From CBDEGR01 sp965237895 (GTDB lineage Bacteria > Acidobacteriota > Terriglobia > UBA7540 > JAPUME01), in NCBI GenBank assembly GCA_965237895.1, contig CBDEGR010000002.1:1550001-1614000 (forward strand): a stretch of 64,000 bases of DNA. The letters run 5' to 3'. The notes under the pieces are model-generated. The model worked only from the letters and a program-made list of their open reading frames with translations, was not told the DNA's origin and did not search any database. Positions within the stretch are counted from its first letter, which is position 1. Every line of letters starts with the position of its first letter. Position numbers and translations under genes: made by a program. Positions 1 through 9,050 of the stretch are shown here, piece after piece.

Positions 1-71
1 CTTCGTCGAGATAGCTTCATCAGTCGGTAAATCCAAAAAATTCCACTTGAGGAAAGTGAAAGGCAGGGAAC

Positions 72-1163
72 GTGCCTCGGCATTTGGCTTCAGACCGTTA
101 TCTGTTCGGCGCGACGCTGGCGTTGGTGCTGTTCGGAGTGCTGATGATCTTCAGCGCCTCGGCCGTGGTGGCCGAATCGCGTTACGGAAGCGGATACCAC
201 TTTTTCGGCCGGCAATTGCTTTGGGCCGCCTTCGGCCTGCTGCTTCTGGTCGGGTTGATGCATCTGGATTACCGGCGCTTGTGCCATCCCAACATTGTCT
301 TTCCGGCATTCTTCCTGCAACTGGCACTCTTGATCGCCGCATTGGTTTGGCCGGACGGACAGAACATCCGCCGTTGGGTATCGTTGGGCGGGGTTTCCCT
401 TCAGCCTTCCGAAGTGAGCAAAATTGTTCTGGTGATATTCCTGGCCTACTTTTTGGAGAGGCGGCGCGGGCGGGTGAATCACTTTTTGGGGACGCTCCTG
501 CCGGTGGGGTTGCTCTCGGGCCTGACGATCCTGTTGATCTTAAAAGGGTCTGACCTGGGAACCGCCGTATTGCTCGGACTTACGGTCTGCGTGATACTGT
601 TTGCCGCCGGGCTCCGCGTAAAATATCTGGGCGCCGTCGTGGCCGCCTCCGCCGTGCCGTTCTATTTTCTGGTTGTTATGGTTCCCTACCGCTACGATCG
701 CATCCTGACTTTTCTCGACCCCTATCAGGACCCGCTCGGCAAGGGATTCCAGATTATCCAGTCGTTGATTGCGGTCGGCAGCGGAGGATTTACCGGACTC
801 GGTTTCATGGACGGGCGTCAAAAATTGTTCTATCTGCCCGCCGCGTACACGGATTTCATCTTTGCCGTCGTCGCCGAAGAGTTGGGTTTTATCGGTTGCG
901 TAGCCGCGCTGGGATTATTTGGAGTCATTTTTTGGCGCGGCTTTCGCGCCTCGATCAAGTGCCGGGATGAATTCGGCCGTTTGCTGGCGCTGGGATTGAC
1001 GGCGATGATCATGATTCAGACGTTGGTCAATATCAGCGTCGTTCTCGATTTATTGCCCACGAAGGGCGTGCCGCTGCCTTTCCTCAGCTACGGCGGCAGT
1101 TCTCTTATGGTGAGCATGGCGGCGATGGGCATTCTGCTCAATATTTCTCAGCATTCCGATTGA
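72..1163 (+). CDS. ftsW: FtsW-type SEDS peptidoglycan polymerase
   Basis: Integral membrane glycosyltransferase of the SEDS family that polymerises septal peptidoglycan from lipid II together with a class B PBP. The 363-residue product is hydrophobic throughout, with about ten membrane segments. It carries the family blocks SLGGVSLQPSE (about residue 110), KLFYLPAAYTDFIFA (about 255) and LPTKGVPLPFLSYGGSS near the C terminus. LPTKG followed by PFLSYGGSS favours FtsW over RodA. The start is a GTG at 72 behind AGGCAGGGAA; there is no in-frame ATG nearby. The rest of a dcw cluster is not visible: the next genes are unrelated, so this is either the window edge of the cluster or an isolated copy. 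Confidence 0.9.
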   Translation: MPRHLASDRYLFGATLALVLFGVLMIFSASAVVAESRYGSGYHFFGRQLLWAAFGLLLLVGLMHLDYRRLCHPNIVFPAFFLQLALLIAALVWPDGQNIRRWVSLGGVSLQPSEVSKIVLVIFLAYFLERRRGRVNHFLGTLLPVGLLSGLTILLILKGSDLGTAVLLGLTVCVILFAAGLRVKYLGAVVAASAVPFYFLVVMVPYRYDRILTFLDPYQDPLGKGFQIIQSLIAVGSGGFTGLGFMDGRQKLFYLPAAYTDFIFAVVAEELGFIGCVAALGLFGVIFWRGFRASIKCRDEFGRLLALGLTAMIMIQTLVNISVVLDLLPTKGVPLPFLSYGGSSLMVSMAAMGILLNISQHSD

Positions 1164-1229
1164 GCGGCGTTCGGCTCTTTTATTTTTTCATTTCCAACTT
1201 CATAAAACCGACAGGTGAGTGGAGCAGCC

Positions 1230-1898
1230 ATGAAAACTCCCGAGTGGATCACCTTCGACTGCTACGGAACGCTGATTGACTGGGAAAGGGGGGCGCGAGA
1301 AGTCTTTGCAGAGCTAACTTCCCATCATCACCTTACCACTTTGCCACAGGGGGTCTTTGACCGTTGGGAAGAGATACAGTTCCGCATGATTCAAGGCTCT
1401 TATCGGCGGTACCGAGAAATTTTGCGGGAGAGTCTTTGCGAAACTCTCCGCCAATTAGGTGCGAACCCTTCCCAGAGTGATGGTGATCTTTTAGCTGACC
1501 GATTGCCCGGATAGAAACCGTTCGTAGAGGTTCCCGGCGCTTTGAAGAGACTCAAAAGTCGCTCGAAGCTGGGGATTATTTCGAATATCGATAATGATTT
1601 CATTGCGGCGACGGTCCCGCAGCTCGGCGTAACCTTTGATGCCGTCATCACCGCCGAGCAAGTCCGGGCCTATAAACCCAACCCGGCGCCTTTTCAGTTG
1701 GCGCTTGAAAAACTTGGCACGGCTCCCTCGGCAGTTCTCCACACCGCTTTCGGCTTTCGTTATGATCTTGGCCCGGCGCGTCATGCCGGGATGCGGACGG
1801 CCTACGTGCGCCGCTCCGGGCAGCCTGTTCCGGACGGCACCAGCGCCGACATCGAAGTCGGAAGTCTCGAAGAACTGGCCGAGCAACTTAATTTTTAA
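1230..1898 (+). pseudogene. HAD-superfamily haloacid dehalogenase-like hydrolase, interrupted by an in-frame amber codon
   Basis: The N-terminal part (1230-1511) has the HAD nucleophile block FDCYGTLIDW. The C-terminal part (from 1542) has LGIISNIDND and AYKPNPAPF, the usual motif II and III surroundings of type II haloacid dehalogenases. Both parts are in the same reading frame; the only interruption is TAG at 1512-1514 inside LPG*KPF, where the family has Trp (TGG). A single G-to-A change explains the break. No frameshift is present. ATG 1230 is preferred to the upstream GTG 1215 because GGAG lies just before it. Either a recent nonsense mutation, a sequencing error, or suppression; enzyme substrate unknown. 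Confidence 0.8.
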
Positions 1899-1915
1899 GG
1901 AGTTGACCCAGAATC

Positions 1916-2304
1916 ATGACAGAGCAAGAGAAGGAAGTATTCCAGTATGTCGTGGACCTGAATCGGGTGTGGAGGGCGAAAGATCGCAAAGGGATCAACA
2001 GCCGCGTCACCGACGACATCACTGAGATGACCGAGGCTCCTCCTTACCGCCTGGTGGGGCGCGCCGAGTACATGCGCCTGATCGATGAGTATGGGGCCGG
2101 GCCGGTGCGGATTGTCCATTACGAGGAGAAGGACCCGATTGTAAATGTGATGGGGGAGGTGGGGTCGTTTCGTTCTTGATCCAGCTCCAACGTGAACCGG
2201 ATACTCCGCCCGGCGTGGTCCGGGCCGGGAAGGAGACCCATCTGCTGAGAAAAGAGGACGGCCGGTGGAAGGTCTTCTACATCCACTGGTCGCTGAATCG
2301 TTGA
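1916..2304 (+). pseudogene. SnoaL/NTF2-like small protein, frameshifted
   Basis: The first frame (1916-2179) gives an N-terminal helix MTEQEKEVFQYVVDLN and a beta-rich stretch, then stops. The next frame continues the same fold from about 2176 (IQLQREPDTPPGVVRAGKE) and ends with the typical closing strand DGRWKVFYIHWS at 2304. Together the two parts make about 128 residues, the normal size of an NTF2-like (DUF4440/SnoaL) domain. Function is unknown. The frame change lies between about 2150 and 2178. It follows the dehalogenase by 17 bp, so the two were probably one transcript. Confidence 0.6.
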
Positions 2305-2807
2305 ATCTGTGAATCGTTAGGCCATACAGTAGGGAGGCACGGAAGCGGCTTACTTCGCCCCTTACTTCGGCCCCTTTACTTTGAAAACCTCTTGGCCAGA
2401 AGCGTTTCGTAGAAAATCGAGAGCAAGAACCACGCATTTCAGTTCGGGAGTTAGCTCACGCAGTTTCCCGGTCCACATGGGTGTCGAGATTCCTTTCCGG
2501 GAGTGCCGTAAGAGGGGTCGTCGTGCCGATGTACGGATGATATTTCAACACGCTATAGAATGATTCGGAATCCCGAATTTCGATTCTAAATTATAGTCGA
2601 TTTCGTTTTTTGGGTACAGGTTCGTTTCCGTCTTGTTCTGAGTCCCAGGAGCGACTAGACTGGTTTCGAGGCGGTTTTCAGCAAGACCTTTTGGAAGGAA
2701 CGGGTGATTCGCCGTCTTGCCGTTTTGGAGTAGGATTGTCTCGGAAGGAATCGGCAGCCGGAGACCCAGGAGGATGGCCGGAGAAGGATAGCACGGAGAA
2801 GGATAGA
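2305..2807 (+). other. non-coding or decayed spacer
   Basis: About 500 bp with no recognisable gene. Short open frames on either strand have no family signature. It includes a degenerate triple repeat of a cTTACTTcGgCCC-like unit near 2348-2380. The reading frame of the following secreted protein is open back to 2610, but that upstream part lacks protein-like character and precedes a clear signal peptide, so it is taken as leader. Confidence 0.4.
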
Positions 2808-3296
2808 ATGAAACGTAGCATTTTTACACTATTGGCGGCGGTGCTGATCCTGGGCGGATTTTCCGTCTCCCTTTCGGCTCGGGAAAAGATCGACATCGAG
2901 TTTCAGGATATTACCGGGCGCTACGCCTTTCTGGGTGAAGAGGATTTGCTGGCGATCATCGATGAAGACGGCATGCTGAACGGCTACATTGAAGTCATTC
3001 AGGAAGATGAAGAGGAGTCTTCCGAGTTTTTCAGCTACACGCTTGCCCATGGCGCCCGTGAAGGCACACGGGTCGAGTTCAAAACCATTAGGATTCACGG
3101 TCTCTACTATCGGTTTACCGGACGGGTGGAAAAAGGAAAGTCGCGGAATCTGAATCACGCAGGCTTCCTGCGGCTGGTTGGAACAGTGGAGATTGTCCGG
3201 CGCGACCCGGCCACCGGAAAAGAGATGACCGAGTTGCGGGACGTGGTTCTGAAGAGCATGGGGTATGAAGAAGAGGATGACGAAGAGGAAGAATAG
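2808..3296 (+). CDS. secreted acidic protein of unknown function
   Basis: 162 residues. ATG 2808 is chosen over the open frame back to 2610 because it opens a clean Sec signal peptide (MKRSIFTLLAAVLILGGFSVSLSA) and has GGAGAAGGA just upstream. The mature part begins REKIDIEFQDITGRYAF, is predicted to be beta-rich, and ends in an acidic tail of about ten Glu/Asp (YEEEDDEEEE). I do not recognise the family. The signal peptide points to the periplasm or outside; the acidic tail could bind cations. It is followed 63 bp later by an SDR gene. Confidence 0.65.
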   Translation: MKRSIFTLLAAVLILGGFSVSLSAREKIDIEFQDITGRYAFLGEEDLLAIIDEDGMLNGYIEVIQEDEEESSEFFSYTLAHGAREGTRVEFKTIRIHGLYYRFTGRVEKGKSRNLNHAGFLRLVGTVEIVRRDPATGKEMTELRDVVLKSMGYEEEDDEEEE

Positions 3297-3359
3297 AAGA
3301 ATGCCGCCTGCCGCCCCAGCGCGCCTCGTTTCCACTCTAAAAATTTCCCAAAATTCCAC

Positions 3360-4175
3360 GTGAAGAAAAATCATTCATTCCGCGGCCAAGTCGCCATCGT
3401 CACCGGAGCGGGGCAAGGCATCGGCCGCCGGATTGCCCTTGACCTGGTCGCCGGCGGCGCTTCAGTAGCGTTGGTAGGCCGCGATCTCAGGAAATTGAAG
3501 CAGGTTGTTAAGAATGCCCGCGCTGCCCGTCTTGCCCGAAATGAATGCCGCACGCTGGCGGTCTCGGCCGACGTGACCCGCGAAGATCAGGTTCGCCGTA
3601 TGGTCCGCCGCGTCGTAAAGTACTTCGGACGGCTCGATATTCTGGTCAACAACGCCGGCGCGCGCGGGCCGACGGCTTCCATCGTCGAGTCGGAATTGGC
3701 CGATTGGAAGCACGTCGTCGAGGTGAACCTGACCGGCACCTATCTCTGCTCGCGCGAGGCGATGAAGGTGATGCTGCCGCGCCATCAAGGGTGCATTGTG
3801 AATATGGCGTCGGTGGCGGGGCAGCACGGCTATCCGCTCCGCGCGCCCTATTCGGCATCGAAGTGGGGCGTCATCAGTTTGACGAAATCCTTGGCGGCGG
3901 AAGGCGGCAGCCAGGAGATTCGTGCCAACGCCGTCTGCCCGGGACCGGTCGAGGGTCCGGGACTTGATGGGGTGATTGAAGGCCGCGCCGAAAAGCTGGG
4001 CGTCTCCTTCGAGGAGATGCGGCAGCGGTTTGTCCGCCCTCTGGCGCTGTGCCGTCCGGTTTCGGAGGAGGACATCAGCCGAGCTGTTCAGTTTCTTTGT
4101 TCGGACGCCGCGGCCAACATCACCGGCCATGTGCTGAATGTCGACGCCGGGTTTGGCCTCTGGCCGGCCCTCTAA
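3360..4175 (+). CDS. SDR-family NAD(P)-dependent oxidoreductase
   Basis: Classical short-chain dehydrogenase/reductase of 271 residues. The Rossmann glycine motif TGAGQGIG is near residue 16, the NNAG motif near 95, catalytic Ser in NMASVAG near 146, and the YSASK catalytic Tyr/Lys near 160. The PGPVEGPG loop and a C-terminal INVDAGF-like closing strand complete the fold. It reduces or oxidises a hydroxyl/keto group with NAD(P)H; the substrate cannot be told from sequence. The start is GTG at 3360, the only start that keeps the N-terminal strand. The following carboxymuconolactone decarboxylase fragment lies 27 bp downstream, so they may have formed a small aromatic or ketone catabolic operon. 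Confidence 0.88.
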   Translation: MKKNHSFRGQVAIVTGAGQGIGRRIALDLVAGGASVALVGRDLRKLKQVVKNARAARLARNECRTLAVSADVTREDQVRRMVRRVVKYFGRLDILVNNAGARGPTASIVESELADWKHVVEVNLTGTYLCSREAMKVMLPRHQGCIVNMASVAGQHGYPLRAPYSASKWGVISLTKSLAAEGGSQEIRANAVCPGPVEGPGLDGVIEGRAEKLGVSFEEMRQRFVRPLALCRPVSEEDISRAVQFLCSDAAANITGHVLNVDAGFGLWPAL

Positions 4176-4202
4176 CCCACACTCCATCCCAACGAGGTTC
4201 CC

Positions 4203-4400
4203 ATGAGCGAAAAAGGTCCCCAGATGTTGCTTCAACTGCTCGGCAAGGAGCGTGCCGAGGAGGTCCGGCAGGCGTGGTCGCGCCTTTCGCCCGACTTCGC
4301 GCACTTCGTCACGCACTTCCTGGCCGGAGAGGTCTGGTCGCGTCCCCAACTCGATTTGAAGATACGTAGCCTGATCACCGTCGCCGCTTTGCCCCGTTAA
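4203..4400 (+). pseudogene. carboxymuconolactone decarboxylase-family fragment
   Basis: Only 65 residues. The start MSEKGPQML and the block FLAGEVWSRPQLDLKIRSLI, followed by TVAALPR, match the N-terminal half of the AhpD/CMD fold, where the conserved RSLITVAAL helix precedes the catalytic Cys-x-x-Cys or His region. The stop at 4398-4400 comes right after this helix, so the active-site half is missing and no downstream frame restores it. Confidence 0.65.
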
Positions 4401-4741
4401 AAAGAGCACGGCAGCTGAAATCATCAGGCACGTTTAGATGAGTTTTCGAAGCATCGATTCTCCATAATCAAGGCGCTCTCTTCAGGTTCCGTAAAACCTT
4501 ATCCGTTTAAAGAGATGCTCCGGAGCCGTAAAGGTTTCCGGTTTCGAGCGAGGGGCTGGGGCGGGAACCTTCCGGCGGGGAACTTTTTATCCTATCGCTG
4601 CAACTTTTCCTTTGGCGATGCGTTGATAAGAGTGTGTCGGGTGTTTGAGGATGGGGACGAGAAACCCAAGTCGGTGAGCCGGGTCTCGTCTCTTTCCCAA
4701 GGCCTAAGATTCTTAAGAAAATCGAAGAAGGAGACAAACTG
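4401..4741 (+). other. intergenic, nothing recognised
   Basis: About 340 bp between a truncated gene and the repeat protein gene. I see no gene, RNA or convincing hairpin. The last 20 bp (AAGAAGGAGACAAACTG) hold the ribosome binding site for the gene at 4742. Confidence 0.4.
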
Positions 4742-5431
4742 ATGCGAGCCAGGTATATTTTAATTTTTGCCGTGCTGGTCGCGCTTTTTGTGCCGGCGCA
4801 GACCGCGACGGCGCAAGGAGAGCGGGTGAATCGGCCGCGGTCCGGAGCGGGGCTCGAGAGGATGAGCGAAGAGCTGGGGCTGACGGAGGAGCAGAAAGAG
4901 CAGCTCCGCCAAAATGGGAAGAAGCAGGCCGAGGCTCGGCGGGCGATTCGCAAGGATGAATCCCTTACCGCCAAACAGAAGCGCGAAAAGCTTCGCCAAT
5001 TGAATCAAGAGCGGCAGGCCAAGATGCGGGAGGTTTTGACTCCCGAACAGCAGGAAAAATTCCGGGGGTTGCGGCAGCAGCAGCGTGAGCGTCGCCGGAG
5101 TCGTCGTGGCGGCGGTGGCCGGATGGCCGAGGAACTTGGCCTCAGCGACGAGCAGCGGGAGCAGTTCCGTGACATAAACGAACAGCAGCGCGAACAGTTC
5201 GAGGCGATTCGGAATGATGAATCCCTCTCGCAAGAAGATCGACGCGCCCAGATGCGGGAACTGCGCGAAGCTCGCCAAGCGCGGATGAAGGAGATTTTTA
5301 CTCCCGAGCAGCAGGAGAAGTTCGAGAAGATGCGTCAGGAACAAAGAGGAAGACGCGAGGGGCGTCGCGGAGGCCAAGGCGGCCGTCGTGGCGGCGGTGG
5401 AGGTCTCGGCGGCCCGGGTGGTCCACAGTAG
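4742..5431 (+). CDS. secreted Spy/CpxP-like protein with two tandem LTxxQ-type repeats
   Basis: 229 residues. An AAGGAGA site 8 bp upstream and a Sec signal peptide (first about 24 residues, ending TATAQ) set the start. The mature part is two copies of one about 85-residue unit: residues about 41-127 and 128-215. Each opens with (S/A)EELGL(T/S)xEQ, has DESL in the middle, ends with TPEQQEKF and is closed by an Arg/Gly-rich linker. The LTPEQ-like motif and amphipathic Gln/Glu/Arg helices resemble Spy/CpxP periplasmic chaperones, though the duplication and the glycine-rich tail are not typical. A periplasmic chaperone or metal/stress sensor role is inferred. It is followed about 420 bp later by another small basic secreted protein. 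Confidence 0.65.
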   Translation: MRARYILIFAVLVALFVPAQTATAQGERVNRPRSGAGLERMSEELGLTEEQKEQLRQNGKKQAEARRAIRKDESLTAKQKREKLRQLNQERQAKMREVLTPEQQEKFRGLRQQQRERRRSRRGGGGRMAEELGLSDEQREQFRDINEQQREQFEAIRNDESLSQEDRRAQMRELREARQARMKEIFTPEQQEKFEKMRQEQRGRREGRRGGQGGRRGGGGGLGGPGGPQ

Positions 5432-5851
5432 CATTTATTTGACGCAGGAGGGTATTCGAAGCACAAGGGGTATTTTCAGCGCCAGGTGGAAACGGGTCTT
5501 CCCCCTCCGCTTCAATTGAATCTCCCACCATCGCAAGAATTTATATTCCGGTTCCGAGACCCTTTGTGCTTCGCTCCGCCGTCCCGGATTGCACCCTCTT
5601 GTTCCGAAGCGAGGCATGCCGGGACCGGGATTTTCTTTGCACGGCAGTTAGGTTCCTTTCTCGAATTGTATTCTCGGTCATCTTCTTCCTTGCAGCCGCA
5701 ACCTGAGCGTGAGAGAATTCGCTAACAGAGGGGATCACAGTTCACGTCCCTGCTTTCTATTCCGCGCTACAGATATCTTTCGGTCGGTTGGTCCATAATT
5801 GTTTTTGCGTGTAAATCTTCCTACAGGATGGAACTTTTACAGGATGGAACC
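5432..5851 (+). other. intergenic spacer before the Lys-rich secreted protein
   Basis: About 420 bp with no recognisable gene on either strand. Close to the next start the 10-mer aggatggaac occurs twice (about 5825 and 5841); the second copy lies where a ribosome binding site for ATG 5852 is expected. Confidence 0.35.
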
Positions 5852-6241
5852 ATGGAATCAATGAGAATGAGATTGAGTCTTCTGTTCGCGCTCTCGGCGG
5901 TTTTGATTATTTCGGGGCCGGCGAGGGCGGAAAAGCAGGAGGTTTGGGGAAGTGAGCGCGGCGCTTTAACTCTCGCGCTGTTGAATCCCGATCAACAGAA
6001 TAAAGAACTCAAGAAGTCCCGGAAGGCCGTTAAGAAAACGAGAAAAGAGTCCGCAAAAAGTCTGGACACCAAAGAGCAGAAGCAGCTTAAAAAAATCCGC
6101 AAAGCCAACCGGAAGCTGGTGAAAAAGTCCGGCAAGCAACTGAAGAAGCAAAAAAAAGAGGTTCGGAAGACGCGCCGCGCCCACGGCCTAAAACCTTACA
6201 AGGAAAAAAAGAAGGAGTACGAGAAGTATATTCCTCGGTAA
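5852..6241 (+). CDS. small secreted Lys/Arg-rich protein, unknown function
   Basis: About 129 residues: a Sec signal peptide (hydrophobic core LSLLFALSAVLIISG, cleavage near ARAEKQ) followed by a very basic, Lys-rich helical region with repeated KKxRK and KQLKK patterns and no cysteine. ATG 5852 is used because GGATGGA lies just before it; ATG 5861 is also possible. The family is not recognised. The low complexity and charge suggest binding to a polyanion or to the envelope, which is only inference. Confidence 0.55.
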   Translation: MESMRMRLSLLFALSAVLIISGPARAEKQEVWGSERGALTLALLNPDQQNKELKKSRKAVKKTRKESAKSLDTKEQKQLKKIRKANRKLVKKSGKQLKKQKKEVRKTRRAHGLKPYKEKKKEYEKYIPR

Positions 6242-6279
6242 CCTGAAGCGGCGGGGCGGAATTTTTCGGCAGATCGATC

Positions 6280-7245
6280 CTAGGCTTCCTCCAGCATAGG
6301 CCATTCGTGGCCCAGCCTCTGCTTCCGCGCTTGCGCTTCGATATAGACCGCCACGGCCACGTCCCAAAGCGCAATGCCGTTCGATTTGAAGACGGTAATT
6401 GCGTCGGGCGATTTCCGGCCTTGAATCTTCCCGCCCACCACCTGATGCAACTCCACCACCTCTTCCCACCGGCGACCCGCCTCTGGTAGCTCCAAGATCA
6501 AATCGCCGGATTCTTCTTTCGATTGCTCCATGGAATCGACGGCGATCACTTCGGCCCGTTTCAATGTATCCGCATCCGTCTCTCGCCGGTCCGGCATATT
6601 GGCCCCGATGGCGTTGACGTGCGCGCCGGGACGGAGCCATGCGCCTTTCAAAACAGGCTCGGCGGAGGTGGTCGCGGTGATGACCATGTCGGCGTCGCGG
6701 CGGCGGCTTCGGCGGCGGCGGCTTCCTCCACCTTGATCTTGAGCTTCTCGGACATCTTCCGGGCGAAGGTTTGCCGTCTCTCAGTGTTGCGGCTATAGGC
6801 AGAGGCTGAAGTAACGGGCCGTACGGCCGGCGACGGCCTCAAGCTGCGTCTCTGCTTGGCGGCCTGTGCCGAGCACGGCCACGCGCCTGGCGTCCTCTCG
6901 GGCCATGTACTTGATCGCCACTCCGCTGGCCGCGCCGGTACGAATGCGTCCCAACCGGTCGGCCTCCATCACGGCCCCGAGTTCTCCGGTTTCGGTATGG
7001 TAGAGAAGAAACAGAAAGCGGAATCCTTCTTTCGTTACGGTATAGATTTTCATGCCGGCGCGTTTCTCGTCGGCGAGGGCTGCGGCCATATAGTGAAGGG
7101 AAAAATGAGGAAGGTGGAGGCGTCGGCGGGGGGAGTTCTGCGCTTGGCCCGTGCTCTGCCGGCGGAAAGCTCGCTCGACGAGCCGCAGCGCCTCTTTTAT
7201 GGGCAAAAGGCGGAGGACATCTTGCTCGGTGAGGAAGAGAGCCAT
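6280..7245 (-). pseudogene. ornithine cyclodeaminase/mu-crystallin family protein with two frameshifts
   Basis: Three consecutive minus-strand frames are needed. Frame one (7245 to about 6795) starts MALFLTEQDVLRLLP and includes the NAD-binding block VAVLGTGRQAETQLEAV. Frame two (about 6795-6700) gives YSRNTERRQTFARKMSEKL. Frame three (about 6690-6280) gives DADMVITATTSAEPVL, GAHVNAIGANMPDRRE and a C terminus with GIALWDVAVAVYIEA. All three parts match successive regions of the OCD/alanine dehydrogenase fold. The second break lies in a GCGGCGGCGGCTTC-rich tract at about 6698-6731, a likely slippage site or assembly error. If intact it would be an NAD(P)-dependent imine/amino-acid enzyme. Confidence 0.8.
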
Positions 7246-7306
7246 CGGTAAATGGTCGACTTAGGCTGGGAATAAAGAATTCTTGGTCGAATTCGCGACA
7301 GGGCGA

Positions 7307-8380
7307 TCAGGTCCGGGCGGTTTCCCTTTCCCAATGTTGCTCCCGCGTGCGGTCGATTTCCGCCAGCAGCGCGCGACGCTCCTCCAGTACTCGCTTCCGG
7401 AACCGCGCAGTGCTCCACCGGCGCGGTCCCCAGGCCAACCATCGGTTTCCTGTCTCAAGCTTGAACCGGCGAAGAGCCAACTGCTGAGATTTTTCCCGGT
7501 AACGGTCCAGGGCCTCGGCGAGGTAGAGCAGGTGCTCCGGCGCTTGGTTTCGTGCGGCGTGCGTCCACCGGACCAATACCCGGCTCAGTTCAAAATGTTC
7601 CGGCTGCTGCTTCCACTCGTCTCGGCCGGACCACTGATCTCCGAGGTCGGGTTTGATCAGCGCTTCCAGGTCTTGAAGAAAAAGATCGACCTGTTCTTCC
7701 CGAAGGCAGAAGGGATTCCCTCGGGGCATCTCCGCCAGAGCCGGTCTGACGGATGCGGGAGGACGGCCCTCCTCCTTTTCCGGTGAGGCGAGCAGTTTCT
7801 GGGAGGAATTCCCATGTCCGAAGTGGAGCCAAACCTCCTTCTTCCTGTCTCGAGTGCGGGGCTGAAAGAAATGGGCTGCCAGGATGTGAACGCCCAACTG
7901 GAAATTGGCCTGCGATCCGATCTTCCACAGCAATTCTTCCACATTCCGGAGCGTAAGAGTCTCCCCGGAATTGTCCTCGGCTTCGACATCGATATTGAAA
8001 TCGACGGGCAGTACCACCAAACCGTCGGCCCGCAGGATGGCTGAGCACTCGATGACCATGACTTCCGGGTCAGATTTTTTCAGGGGACGCAGGCCCAGCG
8101 CGCGATAGAAGAGGCGAACGAAGGCGCCGCTCTCGGCGGCTTTCTTCCGCGTCATCTCCGCCCATTGAAGTCTTCGTGAGGTGCTCGATGCGAGGGCCAG
8201 CACGTCGCGCAGCGAGGCGGTCGTGGAAAGAAGAACAAGCGTAGGCACCAGGGGAGGGATGAACCCGGGATTTAAGATGCGCAGTTTCGGCGATCTTCGG
8301 CGAAAGTAGTACCGCAGAAGAGAACAGACCCTGCGGTAGAAAAAACCGGGTTGGGGGTTTCCTTTCATGGGAGGCTGCAT
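7307..8380 (-). CDS. hypothetical protein, 357 residues
   Basis: A long open frame with protein-like composition but no family I recognise. There is a short hydrophobic stretch near residues 40-65 (GFIPPLVPTLVLLSTTASL), which could be a single membrane segment. A central region around residues 110-185 looks globular (VIECSAILRADGLVVLPVDFNID and GVHILAAHFFQP), and the C-terminal third is rich in charged helices. It lies 19 bp downstream of the zinc-ribbon gene on the same strand, so the two are probably co-transcribed. Confidence 0.5.
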   Translation of the reverse strand: MQPPMKGNPQPGFFYRRVCSLLRYYFRRRSPKLRILNPGFIPPLVPTLVLLSTTASLRDVLALASSTSRRLQWAEMTRKKAAESGAFVRLFYRALGLRPLKKSDPEVMVIECSAILRADGLVVLPVDFNIDVEAEDNSGETLTLRNVEELLWKIGSQANFQLGVHILAAHFFQPRTRDRKKEVWLHFGHGNSSQKLLASPEKEEGRPPASVRPALAEMPRGNPFCLREEQVDLFLQDLEALIKPDLGDQWSGRDEWKQQPEHFELSRVLVRWTHAARNQAPEHLLYLAEALDRYREKSQQLALRRFKLETGNRWLAWGPRRWSTARFRKRVLEERRALLAEIDRTREQHWERETART

Positions 8381-8399
8381 CGATTCATTCGTTTTGCGC

Positions 8400-8678
8400 T
8401 TACTCCTTTACGTCACGGAAGATCGTCGCGGCGTCCTTGTACCGATGAGGGTTTCGGACAAGGGGTTCGGTCACTTCGTTATCATGGACGACGGCGTTGC
8501 AGTATCCGCACAGGATTTTCAACACCACCGGCGCGGAGGCATTTTTCGGCTCTCCATATTCCAACTCTCCGTGGGTGGCCGCAAAAGGCACCTCGTGGAC
8601 CAGAGCGCGAACCTCCTTAAAGTACTGGAAATTTCCGCACTCGGGGCACTCCAGAGGGAAGTTCAATTCGCTCGTCAT
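8400..8678 (-). CDS. small zinc-ribbon protein
   Basis: 92 residues. Two knuckles, CPEC near residue 10 and CGYC near residue 57, form a split zinc-ribbon-like Cys4 site. The rest is soluble and acidic (VHDNEVTEPLVRNPHRYKD). Nothing identifies a catalytic role; binding of nucleic acid or protein is the usual use of such modules. The start ATG at 8678 follows a purine-rich stretch. It is the first gene of a likely two-gene unit with the hypothetical gene downstream. Confidence 0.55.
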   Translation of the reverse strand: MTSELNFPLECPECGNFQYFKEVRALVHEVPFAATHGELEYGEPKNASAPVVLKILCGYCNAVVHDNEVTEPLVRNPHRYKDAATIFRDVKE

Positions 8679-9050
8679 GGCATTCTATCCGGACTCGGCG
8701 CGGGATGGGACTCGCTAGGTGTCTCCCAGAGAGACGCCCACCGCTCTTACCGCCGCTACGATGCCCGATTTCGGGGGGACCGTTTTCATCCGTCCCACGG
8801 CCCGCGGCGGACGACGGCCCGGGTGACGGCCTTCAGCCCGGGGCCCCCCGCCGCTACCGTTCAGGATTCCGATCTGCCGGACTTTCCCCCATTCTCCTCC
8901 CTCTGCCCGGATTCGGCCTGAACTCGAAATGCCATAAAGGCGATTTCCCAAAGCGCATTCTACTACAGGAAAGCGGAAGAAGGGAGTCGCTTCAAGAGGA
9001 ATTTGGAACTCGATATTTGGGAAGAGGGGTGAGATTCGCCCCGCACGTCT
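8679..9050. other. spacer, no supported gene
   Basis: About 370 bp between two minus-strand units. A 78-codon minus-strand frame (8951-8715) exists but is Gly/Arg/Pro-rich and matches nothing I know; I treat it as chance. Confidence 0.35.

Noticed and set aside
47..553. 168-codon plus-strand frame overlapping ftsW
   Set aside because: Arg/Gly/Ala-rich shadow of ftsW in another frame, with no motif of its own.
1161..1190. GAGC...GCTC followed by T-run after ftsW
   Set aside because: The stem has only four pairs with an eight-base loop; too weak to call a terminator.
8715..8951. 78-codon minus-strand frame
   Set aside because: Low-complexity Gly/Arg/Pro composition and no recognisable domain; position alone is not enough.
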